From: Apostichopus japonicus
Lineage: Eukaryota > Echinodermata > Holothuroidea > Aspidochirotida > Stichopodidae
Assembly (NCBI RefSeq): GCF_037975245.1
Contig: NC_092574.1
Location: 19,931,713-19,995,712 of the forward strand
Reading direction: 5' to 3'
Length of the DNA: 64,000 nucleotides
Below the pieces are notes generated by a model, which worked only from the letters and a program-made list of their open reading frames with translations, was not told the DNA's origin and made no database searches. Made by a program: the position numbers and the translations under genes. Position 1 is the first letter of the stretch; each line of letters starts with the position of its first letter. Shown in pieces: positions 24,872-33,719 of the stretch.

Positions 24872-27843
24872 TGATTGTATTGACAATATATTTATTACTG
24901 ATGGCGACGCTATCAGCGACTAGCCCGGCTGATGACATTAATCCTGCAGACAATATCACCTGCAAGTATTATAACATTAACTCTTTTAATGATGTAGAAT
25001 CTCACTCCAGTTTTTCAATTTTTCACCATAATAGCCGAAGTTTAAACCAAAATTTCGACGAAATCAATACTTTCATTTCTTTATTAAAAGAAAAATTTTC
25101 AATAATCGGTTTTACGGAAACATGGTTTACCAATATTATTTCACCCCTGATATCCATAGATAATTACACTCTCATTGAAAAACATCGTGAAAACCAAAGG
25201 GGTGGCGGCGTGTGCCTATTTATTAATAACGATCTTAACTTTAAAAATAGACCCGATCTTTCTATTTTTAATGAATCTATTGAATCTTTATTTGTTGACG
25301 TCATATTACCCCACATGAACGGAAAGTGTACTGTAGGTATTATATATAGACCACCAAGTGGTTCTCATGAAATGTTTGATTTTTATCTTCAAAATATTCT
25401 TAGCACTATATCGGAACAACAGTGTAAATCGTATGTAATGGGAGATTATAACATTAATCTATTGGATAAACCCAAGTCCCGCCGTTTTTTAAACATCCTT
25501 TATTCCAACGGGTTCATTCCAACAATCTCTAAACCCACTCGTATTAGCAGTACTTCATCAACTTTGATTGATAATATTATTACCAACGTTAACTTCAACA
25601 TCTATTCAGGCATATTTATTACTGATCTTAGCGATCACCTACCGATTTTTCTCAAAGTACCAACCAGGAGATATAAACAGAACCACTTTGTGAATGTTCG
25701 CAATTATAGCACCAACAATATTAGACGCTTTATCGCTGAGATCCAGGACAAATTATGGGACGATATCCTGAGAGAAAATGACACTAATACTGCATATAAT
25801 ATATTTTATGACTGTATAAACACAACATATAGTAACTGTTTTCCATACCTCAATATCAAAACTAAAAATCGCAAAAAGAAACATCCTTGGATCACAAAAG
25901 GTATTTTGACTTCTATTAAAAAGAAAAATAGGCTTTTCAAAAAATACATTCAAAATCCAACGCCTATTAATAAGATGTCTTATACAACTTACCGTAACAA
26001 GCTTAATAACATTATTAGATTCTCCAAAAGATTACATTTCAACAATAAATTTTACGATACTAGAAATAATCCGAGGGGCACCTGGAATACTATAAATGAA
26101 ATTCTTCATAATGACCGTAAGCAATCAACGTATCCTGCTGCCTTCAGACACGGGGATCGCGATATTAACAATGAAAATGATATCGCAAATACCTTCAATG
26201 ACTTCTTTGTCAACCTTGGCCCATCATTAGCTAATAAGATCAACTATAAAGGATCACATAACGACTTTATGAGTGACAATATAAACAGTCACTCTATTTT
26301 TACCTATCCTGTGTATGAGGAAGAACTTAAAAAAATCGCTAATTCATGTCTAAAACCCAATAAAGCAGCAGGATATGATGATTTCAAGCCGGGAATTATT
26401 AAGCATATTATCCCTTTTATTACAAAACCACTGGCCCATATATGCAATTTGTCTTTTCAAACTGGCACGTTTCCAGATAAATTAAAAGTTTCAAAAGTTA
26501 TACCGGTGTATAAAAAGGGTGACAAAGATAATTACGAAAATTACCGGCCTATATCATTGTTGTCGTGCTTTTCTAAAATAATTGAAAGGCTTATGTTTAA
26601 TCGTATTTTTAATTTTCTTAACAAGCATGATATTCTATGTAATCAGCAGTATGGTTTTAGAGCAGATCACTCTACTGAACTTGCATTGGCAGATGCTATT
26701 GACAAATTATCCAGCAGCTTAGATAACAATAAAACTTGCATTGGTGTATTTCTAGACCTTTCAAAGGCTTTCGACACTATTGATCATGTTATCTTAATGA
26801 GTAAATTGCACCACTACGGTATTAGAGGAACAACACTGAATTGGATAGACAGTTATATTACAAATCGTTATCAATATACCTCTTACAAAAGCTCTACTTC
26901 TCGTATTGCAGAAATTCAATGCGGTGTCCCACAGGGTTCAATTTTAGGCCCATTGCTTTTCATTTTATATGTCAATGACATCTGCCAAATTTCTAAATTT
27001 GCAAACATTACATTATTTGCTGATGATACAAGTATTTTCTTCGATTCAGAAATAAATGCAAATTCATTCCATATTCAAATTTCTAATGAACTAAGTAAAT
27101 TTAATAACTGGTTTTCTGCCAATAAACTATCACTTAATATTGGCAAAACTAATTATATTGCGTTTAATACTTCCAGAAACTTTAGCTGGGATAAAGATAT
27201 CTCCATGGGTGGTATAATTCTAAAACAAGTTTATACTACTAAGTTCTTAGGTGTATATATTGATAACAAGCTTTCGTGGCATGAGCACATTTCTACAGTA
27301 TGCAGGAAAGCAGCGAAAAGCGTTGGGATTTTATCAAAGTTGAAATTTCTCCTACCAGAGCGCATATTAAAGACTCTCTACCAAACTTTGGTCCTTCCAC
27401 ACATCTCATATTGTTCAATTATCTGGTCTGGCACGCCAGAAACCAATCTTCATCCTCTTATTATTCTCCAAAAGAAAGCCATGCGCCACATTTCACGTGT
27501 TGCACCTCGTGAACACACAAATCAGCTTTTCAAGAATCTCAACTTATTAAAAGTTACCGACATTTTTCGTGTAAATCTTGCCACGTTTGCATACAAGGCA
27601 TGGAATGGTTTATTGCCAAACACATTTCATGATTTTTTAACTAGTAACAGTGTGATACATCACCACAACACACGGAATGCTGATAATGCACATTACTTTT
27701 CTTATAAAACATCAATTGGGAGGCTTCGTCTTAGAAATCGTGCAATAAAGACATGGAATTCCATAACAGAGAGCTTCAAAACCAAAGTATCCAGTAAAAT
27801 ATTCAAAAAGCATCTGACCAAAGACGCTATATCCAGATATTAA
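24871..27843 (+). CDS. LINE-1 ORF2: endonuclease-reverse transcriptase polyprotein
   Basis: A 990-residue protein that nicks target DNA and reverse-transcribes the element RNA at the nick (target-primed reverse transcription). The EEP-type endonuclease fills roughly residues 45-265: HHNSRSL near 52, catalytic Glu in FTETW (E83), YRPPSG (159-164), GDYN (191-194) and SDH (254-256). The reverse transcriptase spans about 480-800: NYRPISLL, QYGFRADHST, motif A FLDLSKAFDT (627-636), motif B GVPQGSILGP (685-694), motif C FADD (716-719; nucleotides 27016-27027) and FLGVYIDNKLSW. The tail (about 810-990) is basic and resembles the C-terminal region of CR1/Jockey proteins; no RNase H domain is evident. 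All catalytic motifs are present and the frame is uninterrupted. The start ATG shares its A with the ORF1 stop, suggesting termination-reinitiation. Confidence 0.93.
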   Translation: MIVLTIYLLLMATLSATSPADDINPADNITCKYYNINSFNDVESHSSFSIFHHNSRSLNQNFDEINTFISLLKEKFSIIGFTETWFTNIISPLISIDNYTLIEKHRENQRGGGVCLFINNDLNFKNRPDLSIFNESIESLFVDVILPHMNGKCTVGIIYRPPSGSHEMFDFYLQNILSTISEQQCKSYVMGDYNINLLDKPKSRRFLNILYSNGFIPTISKPTRISSTSSTLIDNIITNVNFNIYSGIFITDLSDHLPIFLKVPTRRYKQNHFVNVRNYSTNNIRRFIAEIQDKLWDDILRENDTNTAYNIFYDCINTTYSNCFPYLNIKTKNRKKKHPWITKGILTSIKKKNRLFKKYIQNPTPINKMSYTTYRNKLNNIIRFSKRLHFNNKFYDTRNNPRGTWNTINEILHNDRKQSTYPAAFRHGDRDINNENDIANTFNDFFVNLGPSLANKINYKGSHNDFMSDNINSHSIFTYPVYEEELKKIANSCLKPNKAAGYDDFKPGIIKHIIPFITKPLAHICNLSFQTGTFPDKLKVSKVIPVYKKGDKDNYENYRPISLLSCFSKIIERLMFNRIFNFLNKHDILCNQQYGFRADHSTELALADAIDKLSSSLDNNKTCIGVFLDLSKAFDTIDHVILMSKLHHYGIRGTTLNWIDSYITNRYQYTSYKSSTSRIAEIQCGVPQGSILGPLLFILYVNDICQISKFANITLFADDTSIFFDSEINANSFHIQISNELSKFNNWFSANKLSLNIGKTNYIAFNTSRNFSWDKDISMGGIILKQVYTTKFLGVYIDNKLSWHEHISTVCRKAAKSVGILSKLKFLLPERILKTLYQTLVLPHISYCSIIWSGTPETNLHPLIILQKKAMRHISRVAPREHTNQLFKNLNLLKVTDIFRVNLATFAYKAWNGLLPNTFHDFLTSNSVIHHHNTRNADNAHYFSYKTSIGRLRLRNRAIKTWNSITESFKTKVSSKIFKKHLTKDAISRY

Positions 27844-28073
27844 TAAGTCACCCATTCATTTGCACGATAACAAATCATTATCGTAAATATTATCACCATA
27901 TATAGTATTAATTGATTGTCTAATTATTCTATTTTGTATTGTTATGTAAATACTTTTCTTCTTTCCTTAATTCAGGGAGTCTTCTACTTTGTTAAGCTGT
28001 TGTACGCTTTTTGGAAGACTTCCTTCACACTGTAAATTTACACGTGAAAAAAAAAATAAATCAAATCAAATCA
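27844..28073 (+). other. LINE-1 3' UTR with hairpin and (AAATC)n tail
   Basis: An AT-rich untranslated region. A possible hairpin is formed by agtcttc (27978-27984) and gaagact (28014-28020), a perfect 7-bp stem with a 29-nt loop, extendable by three pairs across a one-base bulge. In several LINE clades the RT recognises such a 3' structure. The end is an A-run (about 28047-28056) followed by about three AAATC repeats, which merge into the target sequence aatccacct without a clear boundary. Confidence 0.65.
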
Positions 28074-28082
28074 AATCCACCT

Positions 28083-30249
28083 AATATCTCAGTTCCAACA
28101 GTGGCGCGATGGCACGGCGCACTGTACGAGCTGATGATCGAGACTCTCTTTTGCATCCGTGGTTCGAACCCCGGGTGATGACGTCTTTTGCCGATCTTTT
28201 ACATCAAGTGCCTACACGGGGAGCTGTAAGTATTAGTTAATCCACCTAATATCTCAGTCCATACAGTGGCGCGATGGCTCGGCGCACTGTACCAGCTGAT
28301 GATCGAGACTCTCTTTTGCATCCGTGGTTCGAACCCCGGGTGATGACGTCTTTTGCCGATCTTTTACCGAGTGCCTACACAGGGAGCTGTAAGTATTAGT
28401 TAATCCACCTAATATCTCAGTCCATACAGTGGCGCGATGGCTCGGCGCACTGTACGAGCTGATGATCGAGACTCTCTTTTGCATCCGTGGTTCGAACCCC
28501 GGGTGATGACGTCTTTTGCCGATCTTTTACAGCAAGTGCCTACACGGGGAGCTGTAAGTATTAGTTACTCCACCTAATATCGAAGTCCATACAGTGGCGC
28601 GATGGCTCGGCGCACTGTACCAGCTGATGATCGAGACTCTCTTTTGCATCCGTGGTTCGAACCCCTGGTGATGACGTCTTTTACCGAGTGCCTACACGGG
28701 GTGCTGTAAGTATTAGTTAATCCACCTAATATCTCAGTCCATACAGTGGCGCGATGGCACGGCGCACTGTACGAGCTGATGATCGAGACTCTCTTTTGCA
28801 TCCGTGGTTCGAACCCCTGGTGATGACGTCTTTTACCGAGTGCCTACACGGGGTGCTGTAAGTATTAGTTAATCCACCTAATATCTCAGTCCATACAGTG
28901 GCGCGATGGCACGGCGCACTGTACGAGCTGATGATCGAGACTCTCTTTTGCATCCGTGGTTCGAACCCCGGGTGATGACGTCTTTTGCCGATCTTTTACA
29001 GCAAGTGCCTACACGGGGAGCTGTAAGTATTAGTTAATCCACCTAATATCTCAGTCCATACAGTGGCGCGATGGCTCGGCGCACTGTGCGAGCTGATGAT
29101 CGAGACTCTCTTTTGCATCCGTGGTTCGAACCCCGGGTGATGACGTCTTTTGCCGATCTTTTACAGCAAGTGCCTACACGCTGAGCTGTAAGTATTAGTT
29201 AATCCACCTAATATCTCAGTCCATACAGTGGCGCGATGGCTCGGCGCACTGTGCGAGCTGATGATCGAGACTCTCTTTTGCATCCGTGGTTCGAACCCCG
29301 GGTGATGACGTCTTTTGCCGATCTTTTACAGCAAGTGCTTACACGGGGAGCTGTAAGTATAAGTTAATCCACCTAATATCTCAGTCCATACAGTGGCGCG
29401 ATGGCTCGGCGCACTGTACGAGCTGATGATCGAGACTCTCTTTTGCATCCGTGGTTCGAACCCCGGGTGATGACGTCTTTTGCCGATCTTTTACAGCAAG
29501 TGCCTACACGGGGAGCTGTAAGTATTAGTTAATCCACCTAATATCTCAGTCCATACAGTGGCGCGATGGCTCGGCGCACTGTACGAGCTGATGATCGAGA
29601 CTCTCTTTTGCATCCGTGGCTCGAACCCCGGGTGATGACGTCTTTTGCCGATCTTTTACAGCAAGTGCCTACACGGGGAGCTGTAAGTATTAGTTACTCC
29701 ACCTAATATCTAAGTCCATACAGTGGCGCGATGGCTCGGCGCACTGTACCAGCTGATGATCGAGACTCTCTTTTGCATCCGTGGTTCGAACCCCTGGTGA
29801 TGACGTCTTTTACCGAGTGCCTACACGGGGTGCTGTAAGTATTAGTTAATCCACCTAATATCTCAGTCCATACAGTGGCGCGATGGCACGGCGCACTGTA
29901 CGAGCTGATGATCGAGACTCTCTTTTGCATCCGTGGTTCGAACCCCTGGTGATGACGTCTTTTACCGAGTGCCTACACGGGGTGCTGTAAGTATTAGTTA
30001 ATCCACCTAATATCTCAGTCCATACAGTGGCGCGATGGCACGGCGCACTGTACGAGCTGATGATCGAGACTCTCTTTTGCATCCGTGGTTCGAACCCCGG
30101 GTGATGACGTCTTTTGCCGATCTTTTACAGCAAGTGCCTACACGGGGAGCTGTAAGTATTAGTTAATCCACCTAATATCTCAGTCCATACAGTGGCGCGA
30201 TGGCTCGGCGCACTGTGCGAGCTGATGATCGAGACTCTCTTTTGCATCC
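28083..30249 (+). repeat. Satellite block B between the two LINEs
   Basis: About 13 monomers in the same orientation as block A. The first has an altered stretch, agttccaacagtgg in place of agtccatacagtgg (28091-28104), just downstream of LINE-1. Several 152-bp short monomers are present (ttttaccgagtgcc near 28680, 28832, 29809 and 29961), some linked to aacccctggtg. The block ends inside ctcttttgcatcc where LINE-2 inserted. It contains no gene. Confidence 0.95.
28574..30249 (+). repeat. 1129-bp higher-order duplication; second copy interrupted by LINE-2
   Basis: Bases from about 28560 repeat from about 29690 with an offset of exactly 1129 bp, including paired 152-bp monomers, ggggtgctg with gatggcacgg, and aacccctggtg. 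The target ttttgcatcc sits at 29111 in the intact copy and at 30240 in the copy cut by LINE-2. Beyond LINE-2 the order continues as in the first copy, for example the rare cacgctgagctg at 29178 and 33444. This proves that LINE-2 is a clean insertion and dates it after the duplication, unless the empty copy lost it. Confidence 0.88.
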
Positions 30250-33128
30250 TTTGCATCCTTTGCATCTTTTGCAAAACTGGCCCAAAGGCGTCGCTTGCCA
30301 CATGGAACGCCGGTTCGATGAAGTCCAAGATATCCTCCATCACTGATCTCATTATTGAGGAAAAGTTTGATATTCTCACGATAACGGAATCCTGGCTGAA
30401 CGGTGATCAACGGGATGATCGTACCATAGCGGACTTACAAAACGCCTTGCCTCATTTTAATATCCAACATCGTCCTCGTCAGCACAGGAAAGGTGGTGGT
30501 GTGTGTCTTTTATCTCATAAAGGATTCAAAGTCAATGCTAACACAATTGATAACTACTGCTCATTCGAATACATGGACAGCAATTTCACCAGCCGGACAT
30601 CTGCAGTGAGAATTCTCACTATTTACCGCCCGCCACCATCTCGAAAGAACAAGCTGACATGTAAATTATTCTTCGAGGAATTTTCATCTCTACTTGAGAC
30701 CCTCGCGACACACCCCGGCTATATCGTCATAACTGGTGACTTTAACTTCCATGTGGATGATCCCTTAAACCAGGATGCTGCCTTCTTCTTAGAGTTGCTT
30801 GATTCAGCTGGATTCCAACAACACGTTGATGAACCGAACGGTACTCACCGTCACGGTCATACGCTGGACCTCATCATCTCACGGAAAACAACACCACTTG
30901 TTTCCCAGGTCTCTGTTCTCACTGGAATGCCCTCTGATCACTCTCCAGTTAAATGCGTTCTTAATATCAATCGACCGTCTGCTGTTAAGGTCGAGACGGA
31001 TTCACGTAATTTGAAAGCAATTGATATTTCTGAGTTCAAGAGGGACATTGCTGATCTGCCTCTTTCATCCGGGCCAATTTCTGATCTCGCGGAACGTTAC
31101 GATACCGGTCTTCGTCACCTTCTGGATGAACATGCCCCTCTGAAGCACCGCACAATAACCCTCCGTCCGCACGCACCGTGGTATAGCGATGAGCTACAAC
31201 AGGCTAAACAGCAAAGAAGGAGGCTGGAAAGAAGAATGATGAAATCTGGCTCAATGATCGACAGACAGTTGTACTTCCAGAAATGTGAGCTTTATCGTAA
31301 TTTGCTCGACGGAGCCAAGCAAAATTATCATCGGGATCAAATCGAAAATTGCAGTGACCGGCAATTATTTCAGCTTATTGATCGCATGTGCAAACCATCT
31401 AGCTCTCATACCTTACCTGATCATGTCTCGGACGCATCACTTGCTGAGGAATTTGCTGCGTTCTTTAATGACAAAGTCCGCAATCTCCGTGACAAACTTG
31501 ACAACCTTACGCCACCGGATATTTCTGTGAATGTGTCTGCTCATTGTGAAAGCACGTTTACTTCATTTGATCATGTGGACGATGAGAGAGTTCGGAAGCT
31601 CATAATGAAATCGCCTTCTTCGTCCTGTTCTCTGGACCCAATTCCTATGGACGTTCTAAAGTCTTGTTTGGATCTTCTGCTTCCACACATTACGAGCATC
31701 GTCAATTACTCACTTTCAACTGGAGTTATCCCGGATTCTTTGAAATCTGCTCAAGTTGTTCCCATTCTGAAGAAGACAAACTTGAATAAAAACAACCAAC
31801 AGAATTACCGTCCGATTTCGAACCTGAAGTTCATCTTTAAGACTATAGAGCGAGCAGCCGCTGCCCAAATCAATGATTACCTCCAACGGGAGGGTTTGCA
31901 TGCTCCGAAACAATCCGCGTACCGTAAGCACCACAGCACTGAGACAGCTATGCTTCGTATACAGAACGATCTCTTGGAAGCTGTCGATCATTGTCAAGAA
32001 GCTGTGCTGGTTTTATTGGATTTCTCTGCGGCCTTCGATACAATCGATCACGAAATCATACTTGAACGTCTTCAGAACCGCTACGGTATTCTTGCCACAG
32101 CTCGGAAGTGGTTCGAATCCTATTTGAGGGGCCGCAGTTTTTCTGTAAATATAAGAGGAGCCCGCTCGATCCCGCGTAACCTCAATGACGGCGTGCCACA
32201 AGGCTCCGTAATGGGACCATCCATTTTCGCCATGTATGTTGCTCCACTTGGGGACATCGTCTCCGCTCATGGTATAGATTATATGTCCTACGCCGACGAT
32301 ACCCAACTGTATCTTACCTTAAGTCCTGGTAACCGTGAAATTTCGATGTCTCGTCTGGAGTCCTGCATACGTGACATTAAGTCCTGGAGCATACAGAACA
32401 AATTAATGTTCAATGACTCTAAAACAGAGGTCCTGCATATCTCTTCGAAATTCCGGAAGTGCCCAACATCACCTAAAATTGCAGTTGATGATTCATTCGT
32501 TGACACTGTATTGAAAGCTAAGAGCCTCGGAGTCATCGTTGATTGTAACCTCAACATGAAACATCATGTAAAGAACACCGCCTCCGCAGCTTCATTCGCA
32601 TTATACAAGATCGGACAACTCGCCAAATACCTCGACCACAAATCTACCGAACGACTCGTCCATGCATTCATTACGTCCCGCTTGGACTACTGCAACAGCC
32701 TCCTGTACGGCATTCCATCCACTGAACTTTCCAAACTTCAGCTCATTCAGAACTCGGCCGCCCGTCTTGTCACACGTTCCAAGAAGCACGACCATATTAC
32801 TCCAATCCTCCGTGATCTGCACTGGCTGCCCCTCCATCTTCGCATTCGTTACAAAGTTGCCCTTCTTGCCTTCAAAGCTATTCACGGTATGGCCCCTAGT
32901 TATCTGACGGACCTCGTCGCTTCCTACTCACCACAACGTCGTCTCCGCTCGTCGTCCGAAACCCTCCTTTGTCGTCCTCGCAGGTGCAACACTAGATTCT
33001 ACGGAGACAGATGTTTCAGCGCTGCAGCTCCCGAAGTCTGGAACAATTTGCCTTGGGACCTTCGTGAAGCATCTCATCTTAACCGTTTTAAGAAAGATTT
33101 GAAAACTTACCTTTTTAGCTGTTTTTAA
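30225..33128 (+). CDS. LINE-2 ORF2: L2-like endonuclease-reverse transcriptase, N terminus fused to satellite
   Basis: An open frame of 967 codons from ATG 30225. That ATG lies in satellite DNA; the frame extends back to a GTG at 30192, and the first ATG inside the element is at 30318. Residue numbers count from 30225. The endonuclease covers about residues 24-255: TWNAGS (N28), ITESW (E55), YRPPPS, TGDFNFH (D172, N174) and PSDHSP (237-239). The RT covers about 470-770: NYRPISNL, QSAYRKHHSTE, VLLDFSAAFDT (motif A, D599), GVPQGSVMGP (656-665) and YADD (689-692; nucleotides 32289-32300). The C-terminal part has the HDHITPILRDLHWLPL stretch typical of L2 and relatives. All catalytic residues are present. 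Starting at 30318 would remove the first endonuclease strand including N28, so activity depends on the fused start or on loss of a true upstream start. Confidence 0.88.
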   Translation: MIETLFCILCILCIFCKTGPKASLATWNAGSMKSKISSITDLIIEEKFDILTITESWLNGDQRDDRTIADLQNALPHFNIQHRPRQHRKGGGVCLLSHKGFKVNANTIDNYCSFEYMDSNFTSRTSAVRILTIYRPPPSRKNKLTCKLFFEEFSSLLETLATHPGYIVITGDFNFHVDDPLNQDAAFFLELLDSAGFQQHVDEPNGTHRHGHTLDLIISRKTTPLVSQVSVLTGMPSDHSPVKCVLNINRPSAVKVETDSRNLKAIDISEFKRDIADLPLSSGPISDLAERYDTGLRHLLDEHAPLKHRTITLRPHAPWYSDELQQAKQQRRRLERRMMKSGSMIDRQLYFQKCELYRNLLDGAKQNYHRDQIENCSDRQLFQLIDRMCKPSSSHTLPDHVSDASLAEEFAAFFNDKVRNLRDKLDNLTPPDISVNVSAHCESTFTSFDHVDDERVRKLIMKSPSSSCSLDPIPMDVLKSCLDLLLPHITSIVNYSLSTGVIPDSLKSAQVVPILKKTNLNKNNQQNYRPISNLKFIFKTIERAAAAQINDYLQREGLHAPKQSAYRKHHSTETAMLRIQNDLLEAVDHCQEAVLVLLDFSAAFDTIDHEIILERLQNRYGILATARKWFESYLRGRSFSVNIRGARSIPRNLNDGVPQGSVMGPSIFAMYVAPLGDIVSAHGIDYMSYADDTQLYLTLSPGNREISMSRLESCIRDIKSWSIQNKLMFNDSKTEVLHISSKFRKCPTSPKIAVDDSFVDTVLKAKSLGVIVDCNLNMKHHVKNTASAASFALYKIGQLAKYLDHKSTERLVHAFITSRLDYCNSLLYGIPSTELSKLQLIQNSAARLVTRSKKHDHITPILRDLHWLPLHLRIRYKVALLAFKAIHGMAPSYLTDLVASYSPQRRLRSSSETLLCRPRRCNTRFYGDRCFSAAAPEVWNNLPWDLREASHLNRFKKDLKTYLFSCF
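30241..30266 (+). repeat. 9-bp triplication at the 5' junction of LINE-2
   Basis: The satellite 9-mer tttgcatcc lies at 30241-30249, again at 30250-30258, and as the 8-bp tttgcatc at 30259-30266, overlapping the start of ttttgcaaaactgg, which contains a further partial tttgc. The empty paralog at 29112-29120 has a single copy followed by gtggttcg. The pattern copies that at LINE-1. Confidence 0.85.
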
Positions 33129-33386
33129 CTGTCACAGTATTTCCTTCTTTTTATTTGGTTACTAGTACTTTGCTTTTTAGCCTGTTTTATTTTTTGTAGA
33201 TTACTATAGTCTTATCCTCTTAGCTGTTTTTTTCTGTATATTGTATTTCGTATCTTTTTGAGTTTGCATCTTTTGGTTTCTTAGCCTGGTTTATCTGTTT
33301 TTGACTTTCTTCACTGTACAGCGCTTCGAGATTTCTGGGAGGCGCTTTATAAGTAGTATTTATTATTATTATTATTATTATTATCC
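30250..33386 (+). mobile_element. LINE-2: 5'-truncated L2-like non-LTR retrotransposon
   Basis: An insertion of 3137 bp including 5' filler and a 4-bp ATCC target duplication (30246-30249 and 33383-33386), measured against the empty copy at 29111-29130. It carries an endonuclease/RT frame, a T-rich 3' UTR, a small hairpin, and an (ATT)n tail. This 3' end (agcgc...gcgct hairpin, ataagtagtatt, then ATT repeats) is typical of the L2 group, and the RT motifs agree. The element begins almost exactly at the first strand of the endonuclease; there is no 5' UTR or ORF1, so it is taken as 5'-truncated. The coding frame is intact, which indicates a recent insertion. Confidence 0.88.
33129..33386 (+). 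other. LINE-2 3' UTR: hairpin and (ATT)n tail
   Basis: A T-rich untranslated tail. A short hairpin pairs agcgc (33320-33324) with gcgct (33342-33346). It is followed by ttataagtagtatt and an ATT microsatellite (about 33358-33384) that runs into the target ATCCGTGG. In L2-type LINEs the 3' hairpin and short repeat are the template features used by the RT to start copying. Nothing else is recognised here. Confidence 0.75.
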
Positions 33387-33719
33387 GTGGTTCGAACCCC
33401 GGGTGATGACGTCTTTTGCCGATCTTTTACAGCAAGTGCCTACACGCTGAGCTGTAAGTATTAGTTAATCCACCTAATATCTCAGTCCATACAGTGGCGC
33501 GATGGCTCGGCGCACTGTGCCAGCTGATGATCGAGACTCTCTTTTGCATCCGTGGTTCGAACCCCGGGTGATGACGTCTTTTGCCGATCTTTTACAGCAA
33601 GTGCTTACACGGGGAGCTGTAAGTATAAGTTAATCCACCTAATATCTCAGTCCATACAGTGGCGCGATGGCTCGGCGCACTGTACGAGCTGATGATCGAG
33701 ACTCTCTTTTGCATCCGTG

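Larger units (their letters stand above)
23501..28082 (+). mobile_element. LINE-1: two-ORF non-LTR retrotransposon, Jockey/CR1 group, probably full length
   Basis: An insertion of 4582 bp, counted with its junction filler and target duplication, by comparison with the uninterrupted satellite at 20501-20600. It has a 5' UTR of about 230 bp, ORF1 with zinc knuckles, ORF2 with apurinic-type endonuclease and reverse transcriptase, a 3' UTR with a hairpin, and a short repeated AAATC tail. Both ORFs are open without frameshift, so the copy looks young. Domain order and RT motifs place it in the Jockey/CR1 group; Rex1-, Crack- or Daphne-type clades are candidates but cannot be separated by eye. It is more AT-rich than the satellite and shares its orientation. 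Confidence 0.9.

Noticed and set aside
30192-30224. L2-like ORF start at GTG 30192
   Set aside because: It lies in satellite DNA and is not an ATG; the first in-frame ATG is 30225.
23740-32907. Short frames inside the LINE coding regions in other frames or on the minus strand
   Set aside because: They lie wholly within ORF1, ORF2 or the L2-like ORF, which have recognisable domains; they are shadows.
24871-33128. Bacterial retron, group II intron or diversity-generating reverse transcriptase
   Set aside because: Both RTs are coupled to EEP endonucleases with LINE-type motif order, 3' hairpin/short-repeat tails and target duplications, all marks of animal non-LTR elements.
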